From contig JAMYWO010000272.1 of assembly GCA_024220525.1 (NCBI GenBank), forward strand, positions 1 through 53,240: a stretch of DNA of 53,240 nucleotides. Direction: 5' to 3'. Shown piece by piece: positions 35,327 to 45,693 of the stretch. Positions within the stretch are counted from its first letter, which is position 1; the number at the start of each line of letters is the position of its first letter. The notes under the pieces were generated by a model, which did not search any database, had not been told where the DNA came from, and saw only the letters and a list, made by a program, of their open reading frames with translations. Source of the DNA: Cochliopodium minus. Taxonomy: Eukaryota; Discosea; Himatismenida; Cochliopodiidae. Both the position numbers and the translations under genes were made by a program.

Positions 35327-35759
35327 ATGAGGTTCACTTTTAGTATATTCTTTGTATTCATGTTGATGACAATGATATTGTCTTTTGAAACTTTCAACAA
35401 AGAGCAATTAATCAAAAAAATATGGGATGAAGCAAATAAGTAAAAATTTTTGCTTAAATACGTGGATATTATTAATATGATTGATTAGGATATGTTCATA
35501 TAAATTGAAAGATGATAACATATGCAAAAAATTCAACGATTTTATCAATCATATCGAAGAAAAACATGCAGACAAAATATTTAAAATAATGATAGAGAAG
35601 AATTTTAACTTCAAATACTTGATATATCCTTTGCAAGATGTGATATTGGAGAAATTGAAAACCAAAGTGCATTCTGATCACTTTTATGCCAATTATTTTG
35701 AAGAAAGATTGATTTATTGGTCGAAAAACATGAAGGATCCTCAACATGATGAACTTTAA
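35327..35759 (+). CDS. Small secreted protein, unrecognised
   Basis: Two exons, 35327-35439 and 35489-35759 (TAA), joined in phase 2. The first 21 residues form a signal peptide (MRFTFSIFFVFMLMTMILSF). The mature part of about 105 residues is helical and charged, with two cysteines (KICSYKLKDDNICKKF) and a His/Glu-rich end. The size and layout resemble saposin-like or other small secreted helical proteins, but the six-cysteine saposin pattern is absent, so no family is assigned. Confidence 0.7.
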
Positions 35760-36009
35760 TTTATTTTCATTGCATAAGATATTCAAATATTTTGTTAATA
35801 AAAAAGTCATAAAGAAATTTTGGACAACCAATACTTTATGAAAAAAAAAAAAATAAAAAAAATTGATTGAGAAAAAATTAGGATTACTTCAATTCAAATA
35901 AAAAATGAGCGACGAAATGGAAGAGTAACAAAATAAAAACAAATATTTATCTTGTTCATCTCCACATATATGTTTTATAAATCAAATTGTTTAAAAATTT
36001 TTTTATTTT

Positions 36010-37936
36010 ATGAATAAATTTTTTGAAAACATCAGAAAAAATGCTGTACAATGGAAGGAAGATGGAAATAAATTCTATTTGAATAATGAATATGATGAAG
36101 CAATCAAATGTTATAGCAAAGCCATTGAATTATCTCCTGAGGATGCAACATATTATGGAAATCGTGCTCAAGCGTATATGATGTGCAAACTATATGAAAA
36201 ATCAATTGTAAAAAAATAATACCTCATTTAATAATTTTAAAATAATACCTTATTTATTATTAACAAAAGAATGATTGTGAATATGCTATTAAATTAGATC
36301 CTAATTTTACCAAAGCTTTCCTTAGAATAGCCAATTGTCATCTCCAAAAGGGAAGAATCTCTCAATCAAAAAATTATTATAATATTGCCCTCAAACAAGA
36401 GCCTAACAACAAAACTGCCTTAGATGGACTCCAAAAAATCGAAAAATTGTCACAAATCATTCAAGAAGCAAAGAATTTGTTGGATAAAAGTGAATATGAT
36501 AAAACATTGCACAAATGCGATCAAGGAATGCAAATATCTTCTGAAAATGATACTTTATATCTTATACAAGCTGATGCATTTGTCAAATTAAAAAAATATG
36601 GCGAAGCATCAAAAATTGCAACGTAAAATTTTACCCTTTGAATATAAAGATATATTTTTCAAAATGAATTAATTTTCATTTTTGTTTATAATATAATTTC
36701 CCTTTGTTTTCAAATGATACCTATTTATCAAAATCTTTTTATCATGCGCAGTATCATTTTAAGATCTGATCCAAGCAACACTTATGCTTACTTCATTCGT
36801 GGGAGCGCTTTGTACTACCAAGGAAATCTCGAGCAAGCATTATCTCATTTCACTCAAGCTCTCAAAATAGATCCAGAAGATTCCAAAAATATCAAAGCAA
36901 GAAAAGTAAGTTTTTCTTTTTAATCAGAAACTTTTTATTTATGTTCCTTAACAAAGATCTGTAGAAATCTCGAGCAAATCAAAGAAAAGGGAAATAAAGC
37001 TTTTGGGCAGGGAAACTTTGAGGAAGCAGAACTTCAATACTCTGAAGCATTGAAAGTAGATCCAGAAAATTTTTCAATATTATCTCAACTTCACTGTAAC
37101 AGAGCTGCAACCAGAATAAAACTTTCTAAATTTTCGTAATTCTCTTTTTTTAAAAACAATTTTAATTGTTCATCTTTATACAAGAACATCTTTAAATATT
37201 TAATTTTTGTTTTATTATAGAGAGGGAGTTGAAGATTGTAATAAAGCTTTAATTTATGACAAGAAATATTTGAAGGCTTTCATCAGGCGAGGTGACTGCT
37301 TCATGAAATTGGGCAAGTTTCAAGAGGCTATCACCGACTACAAAGCTGCCAACGAAATCGAAGAGTCTAAAGAACTAAAACACAAAATCCATGATGCAGA
37401 GTTGGAGCTCAAAAAATCTAAAAGAAAAGATTATTATCAAATATTGGGTGTTGCTAGAAATGCTGATCAAAAAGTAATTTTATTCAAAAAATTTTTCTTT
37501 TAAATTTGATTTTTTTAATAATTATATTTTATACGTAATTTTTTTAAAAAAAAAAGGCAATCCGAAAGGCCTACAAGAAAGGTGTCATGGAGTGGCATCC
37601 TGACAGACATCCACCTGAGCGCAAGAAAATGGCCGAAGAAAAATTCAAATCCATCTCTGAATCTTATGATATTTTGTCTGATCCTAAAAAGAAACAAAGA
37701 TTTGATTCTGGTGCTGACATCGAAGAAGAATCTATGGTAAAAAGATTTAAATCTTTTTATATTTAAAATATTTTAATCATTTTTTTTGTTAGCACGACCA
37801 CAATGATATGTTCCAATAATTTTTTAGTAGAAGGGGTGGTAACCCTTTTGGTGGAGGTGGTTTCGGTGGTGGTTCTCCTTTTGGTGGAGGTGGGTCTCCT
37901 TTTGGAAATGGGGGCTTTAGTTTTTCATTCAATTAA
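36010..37936 (+). CDS. DNAJC7-like TPR/J-domain co-chaperone, with an in-frame TAA near the C-terminus
   Basis: Eight exons: 36010-36207, 36270-36622, 36752-36905, 36957-37135, 37221-37473, 37557-37736 and 37793-37936, with one border less certain. About eight or nine TPRs come first (WKEDGNKFYLNNEYDEAIKC; AFLRIANCHLQKGRISQS; IKEKGNKAFGQGNFEEAELQ; AFIRRGDCFMKLGKFQEAI), then a J domain (DYYQILGVARNADQK; HPD in MEWHPDRHPP; FKSISESYDILSDPKKKQRF), then a Gly/Phe tail (GGNPFGGGGFGGG). This matches DNAJC7/TPR2, which passes clients between HSP70 and HSP90 in the cytosol. In the last exon the frame has TAA at 37817-37819, directly followed by codons that keep the expected Gly/Phe tail to a TAA at 37934-37936. 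Stopping at 37817 would remove about 38 residues but leave the J domain whole. Confidence 0.92.
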
Positions 37937-38022
37937 GAAGTTGAAAAGAATATTTAAATTTCAATTAAAAATTCCATTGATCAAAAAATCAATTTAAAAA
38001 TATAATATAAATAAAATAAAAA

Positions 38023-41000
38023 ATGAAAAAAATATTCAATAAGAAGATCCATAAATTTAAGGGTTCTTGTGATTATTCAACAATAAATCCTTTGCCAAAT
38101 AAATCAAGGGTGGTGATTATTGGAGGGGGTTTGTATTTTTGAAAATTTGTAATTATATCAAAGAATGGATCAATATCAATCAACATACAAATGATAATAT
38201 GATATTATATTCAATGATCAATTTATATAAAAATTTTCATTATTTAATATATTTTCTTGTTTAATCAAAAATCAATACTTGGATGGTTAAATTATTAACC
38301 ATTGATACATATAATAGACCAATATTTTAAAATTGCAAGAGAAGGATAAATGAAAAGGAATTTTCAAAATTTTTTAAAAGGTGTGATTGGAACATCAACT
38401 GCATATCACTTGGCAAAGTTGGGATGGGGAAAAGAGGGAATCACACTTTTGGAACAAAGCAGATTGACGAGCGGGACTACTTGGCACGCAGCAGGTTTGG
38501 TAGAAACGTACGGATCCTTCTCAGAAACATCTACAGGCTTCAGAAAGTACACCAGGGATCTCTACGCAAGACTCGAAGAAGAGACAGGAGTATCAACGGG
38601 ATGGAAACAATGTGGATTCATCGAATTGGCAGCGACTAAAGACTACTTAGAACAGTTTAGACGCATATCAGCATTTAACAGAAGACACGGTGTAGATGTC
38701 CAAGAAATCTCTCCCAAAGAAGTGCAGAGGTTGTTTCCCTTGTGTAATGTGGACGACATTTATGCAGGATTCTACGTCAAGGAGGACGGGAGAGCGAACC
38801 CTGTCGATGTAACTATGAGTTTGGCAAAGGGAGCAAGAATGTTAGGTGCTAAAATCCATGAAAACGTCAGAGTAGTAGGTGTTAGATCCGAGAAAGGGTA
38901 AAAAAACATTTTTTATTTTTGAACTCATTAAAGTTCACTTTTAAAACATTCAAGAAAATAAAAATTTTTGGAAATTTTATCTTATTTAATCAAAGTTTTA
39001 TTGTTTTTCTTACTTTTTTATAGTCGTGTCAAAGGTGTTGAAATTTCTGATGGATCTTTTATTGAAGCAGAATATGTAGTAAATTGTGCGGGAATGTAAA
39101 AAAAACTAAATATACTTATTGATTTATTTAAATAACAATTTTTTAAAATAACAAAATGTGAAAAAAAAAAAAAATCTTTTTAATAGGTGGGCTCGTCAAT
39201 TGGGAGAGCTTTCTGGTGTAAACATTCCCAATCAAGCAGCGGAGCATTATTATTTGATTACTGGGTCTATTCCAGAGGTAGATCCAAATTGGCCTGTTAT
39301 TGAAGATCCCTCCTCTTTTACTTAGTAAATATCTACATGAAAATTGCTATTTTATTTATTCTCTTTAATCTTTTTATTTTTTATTTTAATCATTTAATCA
39401 TTTCTTGTTTTTTTTTATATTTTCTCATGCTCGAATTTTTTAATATTTTCTAAATTAAATTGTGCAATTTTTCATAACAAACAATTTCCCAATTTTTATT
39501 ATTTCATTTTATTAGCATCAGACCAGAGGGAGACGGTTTGATGGTAGGTCTCTTCGAGCCCCACGCAGCCGCATGGAGTGTCGACAAAGTTCCAGAGAAC
39601 TTTTCTTTCGGTTCCCTCCAACCAGATTGGGAAAGAATGACCCCTTTCTTGGACAAGGCCCTTCATCGTGTTCCTAGGTCGATCACTGCAGGGATGAAGA
39701 CTTTCTTTTGTGGTCCTGAGAGTTTCACTCCTGATTTGGGTCCTATCATCGGAGAAGCTCCTGAGATAAGAAAGTAAAATTTTTATTTATTTTTATTTTA
39801 TTTTTATTTTTATTTTTTATTTTTTTTTTTTGTTTTTTATTTTTTATTTATTTTTTTATTCATTTTTTTTGTTTTTTAATTCTAATTTATTTTATATTTT
39901 TATTTTTTTATTCATTTTTTTTTGTTTTTTCATTTTAATTTTTTGTTTTTGTCTTGAATAGCTATTACGTCGCTGCAGGATTGAACTCTGTTGGTATCTT
40001 GACAGGAGGTGGAGTTGGTCGTCTTGTAGCTAACATGATTGTATGTTAAAAAGTTATTTAATTGGAAAAATTTTCTTCATTATGATTTTTTTATTTTATT
40101 TTAAATTTTTGATTTTTATTTTTTTATTTTTTATTTTTATTTTTTTATATTATTTATTTTTTTAATATATTTTTCTTAAAATAGGTGAATAAATATGTAG
40201 ACGAAGACATCACCCCAGTAAACATCGACAGGTTGCATACATACCAATCAACACCAAAGTACAGAAGCGAAAGAGTTGTGGAATCATTGGGAATGGTGTA
40301 CGAATTTTTTATCATTATTACAAAAATTTATTAATTTTGAAATTAAATATTTTTAAAAATTTATTAATTTTAAAATATAATTTTTTTTTTTAAATTTGTT
40401 ATTATAATTATTATAATTATTTTTATTTCTTTAAAATTCAAGTTATAAGTGTCATTACCCTTCCCATGCCATGAAAACAGGGAGATTTTCTAAACGTTCT
40501 CCTTTGCACGAAGCCCTCACCAAAACTGGAGCTTATTTCAGAGATGTCAGTGGTTGGGAATCTCCTGGTAAAATTTCTCAGACGAAAAATTTACCATTAA
40601 TAATTTTTTTTGTATTTTTCTTTTTTAATATTATTTCTTATTTTTTTATTTATTTTTTATATTTTTTTACATTTTTTATTTTTATTATTTATTTTTTATA
40701 TTTTTTATTTTTTATTTCTTATTTTTATTTTTAAATATTTTAATTTTATTTTTTATTTTACTATAATTTTTTATTCATCAAAATTATTTATAATTATCAT
40801 TATTATCATTATTATTTTTTAATAAAGCGTGGTACGCACCAAAGGGAGTGCAACCAGTAGTAGACGAAGAGAACAGAACAGGGTGGTGGGAACGTGAGAA
40901 CTGGTTTCCATACTGGGAGAAAGAACACTTAGCTTGCAGAAACGACGTCGCCTTAATTGACATGTCTTTCATGAGTAAGTTTTTAGTACAAGGAAGAGAT

Positions 41001-43503
41001 GCTGGAAAAGTTTTAAATAGGTAAAAGGAGAGGAGCTAAATTTTTTTTTTTAAAAAATAATTTCTTTTGACTTTTTTTTTTGATTTTTTTGATTTTTTTG
41101 ATTTTTAATAATTTTTTTATTTCATTTTATTTATTTTTTAATTCATTTTTTTACACGGATTAAATTTGATTAATTTTTAAAAAATAGTCTTTTTTTGTGT
41201 TTGAATGAATATATTCCCCATATAAATATGCGAGATATAGACAGTGTTTTAATTATCAGTTCAAAATTTAAATAAAAATTTGATTAAAGTAGAAATATAT
41301 CAATTTAAATCTCTTCCATAATTATAAACTCGGGTGGATTATGTTGGCCTCCCCCTTCCAACATATTTCACTCTTTTTTTTTTGTTCAGTTTTTTTTTGT
41401 TCACATTTTTGCAATTCTAATTTTTTTGAATTAATTTTTTAAATTTTAAATTAATTTTTTTTTCGATTTGATTTTTTTGTTATTTTCAATTTAATTTTAA
41501 ACTTTATTTTTTAATAATCTTTATTTAAATATTTAAAAAAATAAAGGTTGTCCACGGCCAATGTAGACGGACCAACTAACACCATTGTATATACCCAATG
41601 GCTCAACGAAATAGGCAAGCTCGAAGCCGACCTCACCGTTACAAAGCTCACCGAGGAGAAGTTCATGGTGGTTGCCACCGACACTGCTCACCGCCACGTC
41701 GAGACTCTCATCAGAAGACACATCGAAGATACCGACGCTCGCGCTTTTCTCACTGATGTCACTGGTGGTCTCGCTCAAATTAACATTCAAGGTTCCAAAT
41801 AATTTATTTTTAAATATTTTTTATTTTTAAATATTTTTAATTTTATTTTCATTATTAAATATCTTTTTTGATTTTTTTTTGAAAACTTCTTAAAAAGAAA
41901 AGTTTTTTTTTGATTTTTTTTTTTCGTTTATAGAGAAATTTTTATTATTTTTCAAGATTTTTTGATTATTTTTTATTCTAATATCTTTATCACTTTTGAT
42001 CAACTGTATTAAATTTTTATTTTTATTTTTATTTTTATTAATTTTATTTTTATTTGTTTTTTATTTATATTTTTTGACATTTTTTAAATATTTAGGACCT
42101 CGTTCAAGAGAGTTGATGCAGTCAATTACTTCAGTAGACTTGAGCAATGAAGCATTTCCTTTCAGAACCGCTAAACAAATAGACATAGGCTATGCTTTGG
42201 CCACTTGCATCAGAATAACCTATGTTGGTAAAAAAAAATAATAAAAATAAATAAATAAAATAAATAAAATAAATAAAATAAATAAAATAAATAAAATAAA
42301 TAAAATAAATAAAATAAATAAAATAAATAAAATAAATAAAATAAATAAAATAAATAAAATAAATAAAATAAATAAAATAAATAAAATAAATAAAATAAAT
42401 AAAATAAATAAAATAAATAAAATAAATAAAATAAATAAAATAAATAAAATAAATAAAATAAATAAAATAAATAAAATAAATAAAATAAATAAAATAAATA
42501 AAATAAATAAAATAAATAAAATAAATAAAATAAATAAAATAAATAAAATAAATAAAATAAATAAAATAAATAAAATAAATAAAATAAATAAAATAAATAA
42601 AATAAATAAATCAAATTTAAACTCTTTTTAAAACCAAAAAAGGTGAGTTGGGATACGAGTTATTCATTCCAACAGAACAAGCAATGCACGTTTACGAACA
42701 AATCATCAAAACAAATGAGGAGAACAACTTTGGACTCCAACACTGCGGTCTCCGTGCTTTGGGAAGTCTCCGCATGGAGAAGATGTACAGGGACTACGGT
42801 CATGATTTAGATAATACTGATTCCATTCTCGAAGCTGGCCTTGGTTTCACTTGTGATTACGAAAAAGAGGTAATATACATATTATTTTAAAAATGACTTT
42901 AAAAAAAATTAAATAAAAGGAAATTTTTATTTCAATTTAATTTATTATTTATTATTTATTTCTTAATTTCCTTTTCAATCAAAAATAAGAAAATGAAGTG
43001 AATTATTAATAAATTAAAAAATGTTCTGTAGTCTATTTCAGAACAATACATAAATTTTAAATTGAATTATAAAAATAAAGAAAAAAATTTACAATTTAAA
43101 AATAAAAATAAAAAGAAAATAATTTAAAAAATATAATAAAAATTTATTTGAAATAAAGGGAGGATTTATTGGAAAAGAAGCAACACTCCTTGAAAAGAAA
43201 AATCCCCGCAACGCCAAAAAGAGGCTCGTCCAAGTCAAAGTAGTGGACCCTTTGCCTCTCCTCTACCACGGAGAGGTTCTCTGGCGTGATGACGTCATTG
43301 TTGGAAGCATCCGTTCCGCTTCGTACGGCTTCTCTTTGGGTGGTGCTGTTGGTATCGCCATGGTTGATGCTGGTGATCAGCTTGTCAACAAGAGTTATAT
43401 TGAGAGTGGCAAGTGGCAGTTGGAGATTGGATCTAAGAAGTATGATTGTGTTGTTTCTTTGAGGACTATGTACGATCCTAACAATTCCAAAATCAAGAAT
43501 TAG
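38023..43503 (+). CDS. Dimethylglycine/sarcosine dehydrogenase-family FAD enzyme
   Basis: Thirteen or so exons (38023-38128, 38381-38897, 39024-39097, 39187-39324, then to 43159-43503, TAG). The basic N-terminus (KKIFNKKIHKFKGSC) could be a mitochondrial presequence. The FAD-binding Rossmann motif is split by the first intron (VVIIGGGVIGTSTAYHLAK). The motif TSGTTWHAAGLVETYGSF contains the His that carries covalent FAD in this family. The C-terminal half is the GCV-T/folate-binding region (GPTNTIVYTQWLNEIGKLEA, TYVGELGYELFIPTEQAMHV, GLRALGSLRMEKMYRDYGHD, SYGFSLGGAVGIAMV). Dimethylglycine and sarcosine dehydrogenases demethylate their substrates in choline catabolism and pass the one-carbon unit to tetrahydrofolate; PDPR is a non-catalytic relative. 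Which member this is cannot be settled by eye. One intron (41022-41547) is unusually long and another carries a 9-bp array. Confidence 0.9.
41340..41365. other. GC-rich hairpin inside a dehydrogenase intron
   Basis: A perfect 8-bp inverted repeat (TATGTTGG / CCAACATA) encloses a pyrimidine loop (CCTCCCCCTT). It sits in a patch (about 41160-41370) that is far less AT-rich than any other intron here. It could be part of an intron-hosted small RNA, but no C/D or H/ACA boxes could be assigned. Confidence 0.4.
42250..42611. repeat. Perfect 9-bp tandem array (AAATAAAAT)n
   Basis: About 40 head-to-tail copies of a 9-bp unit, with no visible variants, fill the dehydrogenase intron between about 42230 and 42641. 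Because the unit is a multiple of three, the opposite strand gives a spurious open frame of repeating Phe-Tyr-Leu. Flanking exons splice in frame (TYVG then ELGYEL). Confidence 0.97.
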
Positions 43504-43667
43504 AACAAGAAATTTAAATAAAATTTTAATCGTCAATTTTTTCATTTTTTAATTTAATTTGAATTCTATTGTAAAAATTGTCCAGCCCGAGAAAAGGCAG
43601 ATATTATTATCACCAAAATACATGCTCTGATAAAAGAGCAATTGTCAAAAAAAAAGAATTAAAAAAA

Positions 43668-44325
43668 ATGGAAATTTCATTCAGGACTGATAAGGTAGAA
43701 TACTCCTATGAAAACAAAGAAACCATAAAGATTAAAGGTATAGCCAAGAATACCTCTGGCATTGATCTGAAAATGGACAAAAAAAAATTTTTTGATGGAT
43801 TGGCAGCATGTATCATCCATAAAGTAGAGGGACATCTGCAAATTGCAAAGCGTAAATCAAACAAAAATTTAAAATTTCACATTTTGAGTTATTGAATAAT
43901 ATTAATTTCCCTTAAACAAAAAATCAAATCCAATAATTTGATTGACATTTTTTATTTCAATTTGCAATTGACTTTATTTATTTTAAAGTATCAAACAAGT
44001 TTTACGGCAAACAAGAAATCAAAGCATACAATAACAATTTAAAAGAAACTATAGATCTAAGTAACGGTCAGATTTTTGAAACAGATGCAACGATACAGTT
44101 GCCCAGCAAAACAGGATATCACGGAGGTGAGGTGAGTATTTTCCATTTATTTTAATTTGATCATCAAAAAATTTAAAAAAAAAGATGCTTTACGAGGGAA
44201 AATTCTTAGTAACCTATCCTTACGATTTTCTATACGACAAGGAGTTCAAAAAAATTCACATCAAAATTAATGAGGCAACTTTCTTTATCAAAGGGGGTCA
44301 ACCAAACGAGGATGATCAAAATTAA
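43668..44325 (+). CDS. Small beta-rich protein, possibly arrestin-like
   Basis: Three exons, about 43668-43852, 43989-44132 and 44186-44325 (TAA), roughly 155 residues. The N-terminus (ISFRTDKVEYSYENKETIKI, KGIAKNTSGIDLKM) looks like the first strands of an arrestin-fold or other Ig-like beta sandwich, and the rest keeps alternating beta-type sequence (ATIQLPSKTGYHGGE, KFLVTYPYDFLYDKEFKKIH). It is too short for a full two-lobed arrestin or VPS26. About 100 bases before the ATG an extra stretch after a good acceptor (near 43585) could encode more N-terminal sequence, but no start was found there. The function is unknown. Confidence 0.6.
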
Positions 44326-44444
44326 AAATAAAAGAAAGAAAAATAAAATTTAATATTAAAGGAAAAAAAACTTGTTTAAAATATTTTATTTTATTTCAAA
44401 CAACTACTTTAATTGAATTATTTATTTATTATTTGTGATTGAAA

Positions 44445-45662
44445 CTAGTATTTAGACTTGAGCCATTTTATTGTCATTTTCTTGTTCTCCTCTTTGAGAT
44501 TGTTGACGAATTTTCTGTTGATTTGTTGACAACCTTGCAACGACAAAAACTCTACGCTGGGGCACAGAGAAAGAATGAACTAAGACAACAAAAAAAAAAA
44601 AAAAAGATCAAAGTTTCAAAAATAAAAAAAAATTGAGTTTACTTTAACACCAAAAGGACTATTTTTTTAAAAATAAAAGATGTTTATTAGTTTTAAAATA
44701 ATAAAATATTTAAGATAAAAAACAAAAACAAAAACAAAAACAAAATAAAATAAATGAATAAAAAAAAAATAAAATAAAAAAATTAATTAATAAAAAATGA
44801 AACTAACGAAATATTGTTCCCATCAAGGATGAGATACTTGATAGATTTGAGAGAAGGGATGTTTTTGATGTTGAGTTCGAAAAAATCTTCCAAATCAAAG
44901 ACGTTTTCCTCTTCCAAATCAAAGATGTTGAGCTTGCGACATTCGGAGATGTCGAGGTACAGAAGTTTGTTGAAGCTGGACATTAAAACCAAAAAATCTT
45001 CGTCCCCGACTTTTGTGCCGTGTAAATCGAGTGAGTTTAGTTCTCCAAAGTGTTGTATTACTAAAAAAAAAAATAATAAAAAATCAATTTAAAAAATTAG
45101 AAAATTAAAATATTAAAAAATAAAAAAATAAAAATATTTATTTTAATAAATTGAATTTAAAAAAAATTAAAATTAATTTTTCATTTTACCTTTGAATCCA
45201 TCGCTCTTTATATTTTTACAACCCCTTAAAGAGAGGCTCATTAATTTGTTTTTGCTTGTTGTCAAGAGCATTCTGTTTTAAAAAAATCAAAATGAATAAA
45301 AAAATATATGAAAAAATAAAAATAAATAACATTAAATCATAAATAATAAAAAATAAATAAATAAATAATAAATAATAAATAAAAAAATAAAAAATAAAAA
45401 GTAAAAATAAAAATAAAAATAATGAATGTATTCCAAATAAATTTACTCTAGCCACGACTCGTCAACTCTGTCATCGAATGAAAAATTAATTTCATTGATG
45501 TCCTTGAATATTGTGAAATAGTCTGGATTAAAAGTTGGTGATCCCTTTAAAACAAAATGGAATTAAAATAAATGAAGAATAAAATTAAAAAATTGTCAAA
45601 AAAAAAATTGAAAAATTATTTTAATCTTTAATTTTTATTTAAGTTTAAAATTAACAAAAAAT

Positions 45663-45693
<31 letters not shown>

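Noticed and set aside
26287-37819. Reassigned stop codons, from in-frame TGA in the channel gene and TAA in the DnaJ gene
   Set aside because: Many other genes here end at TAA, TAG or TGA exactly where their families end, and internal stops occur only at these isolated sites.
42250-42611. CRISPR-like repeat array
   Set aside because: Units are contiguous 9-bp copies with no spacers, in a eukaryotic intron.
42210-42614. Open frame of repeated Phe-Tyr-Leu on the minus strand, 134 codons
   Set aside because: It is only the translation of the 9-bp intron array, whose unit length is a multiple of three. It lies in a spliced intron of the plus-strand dehydrogenase.
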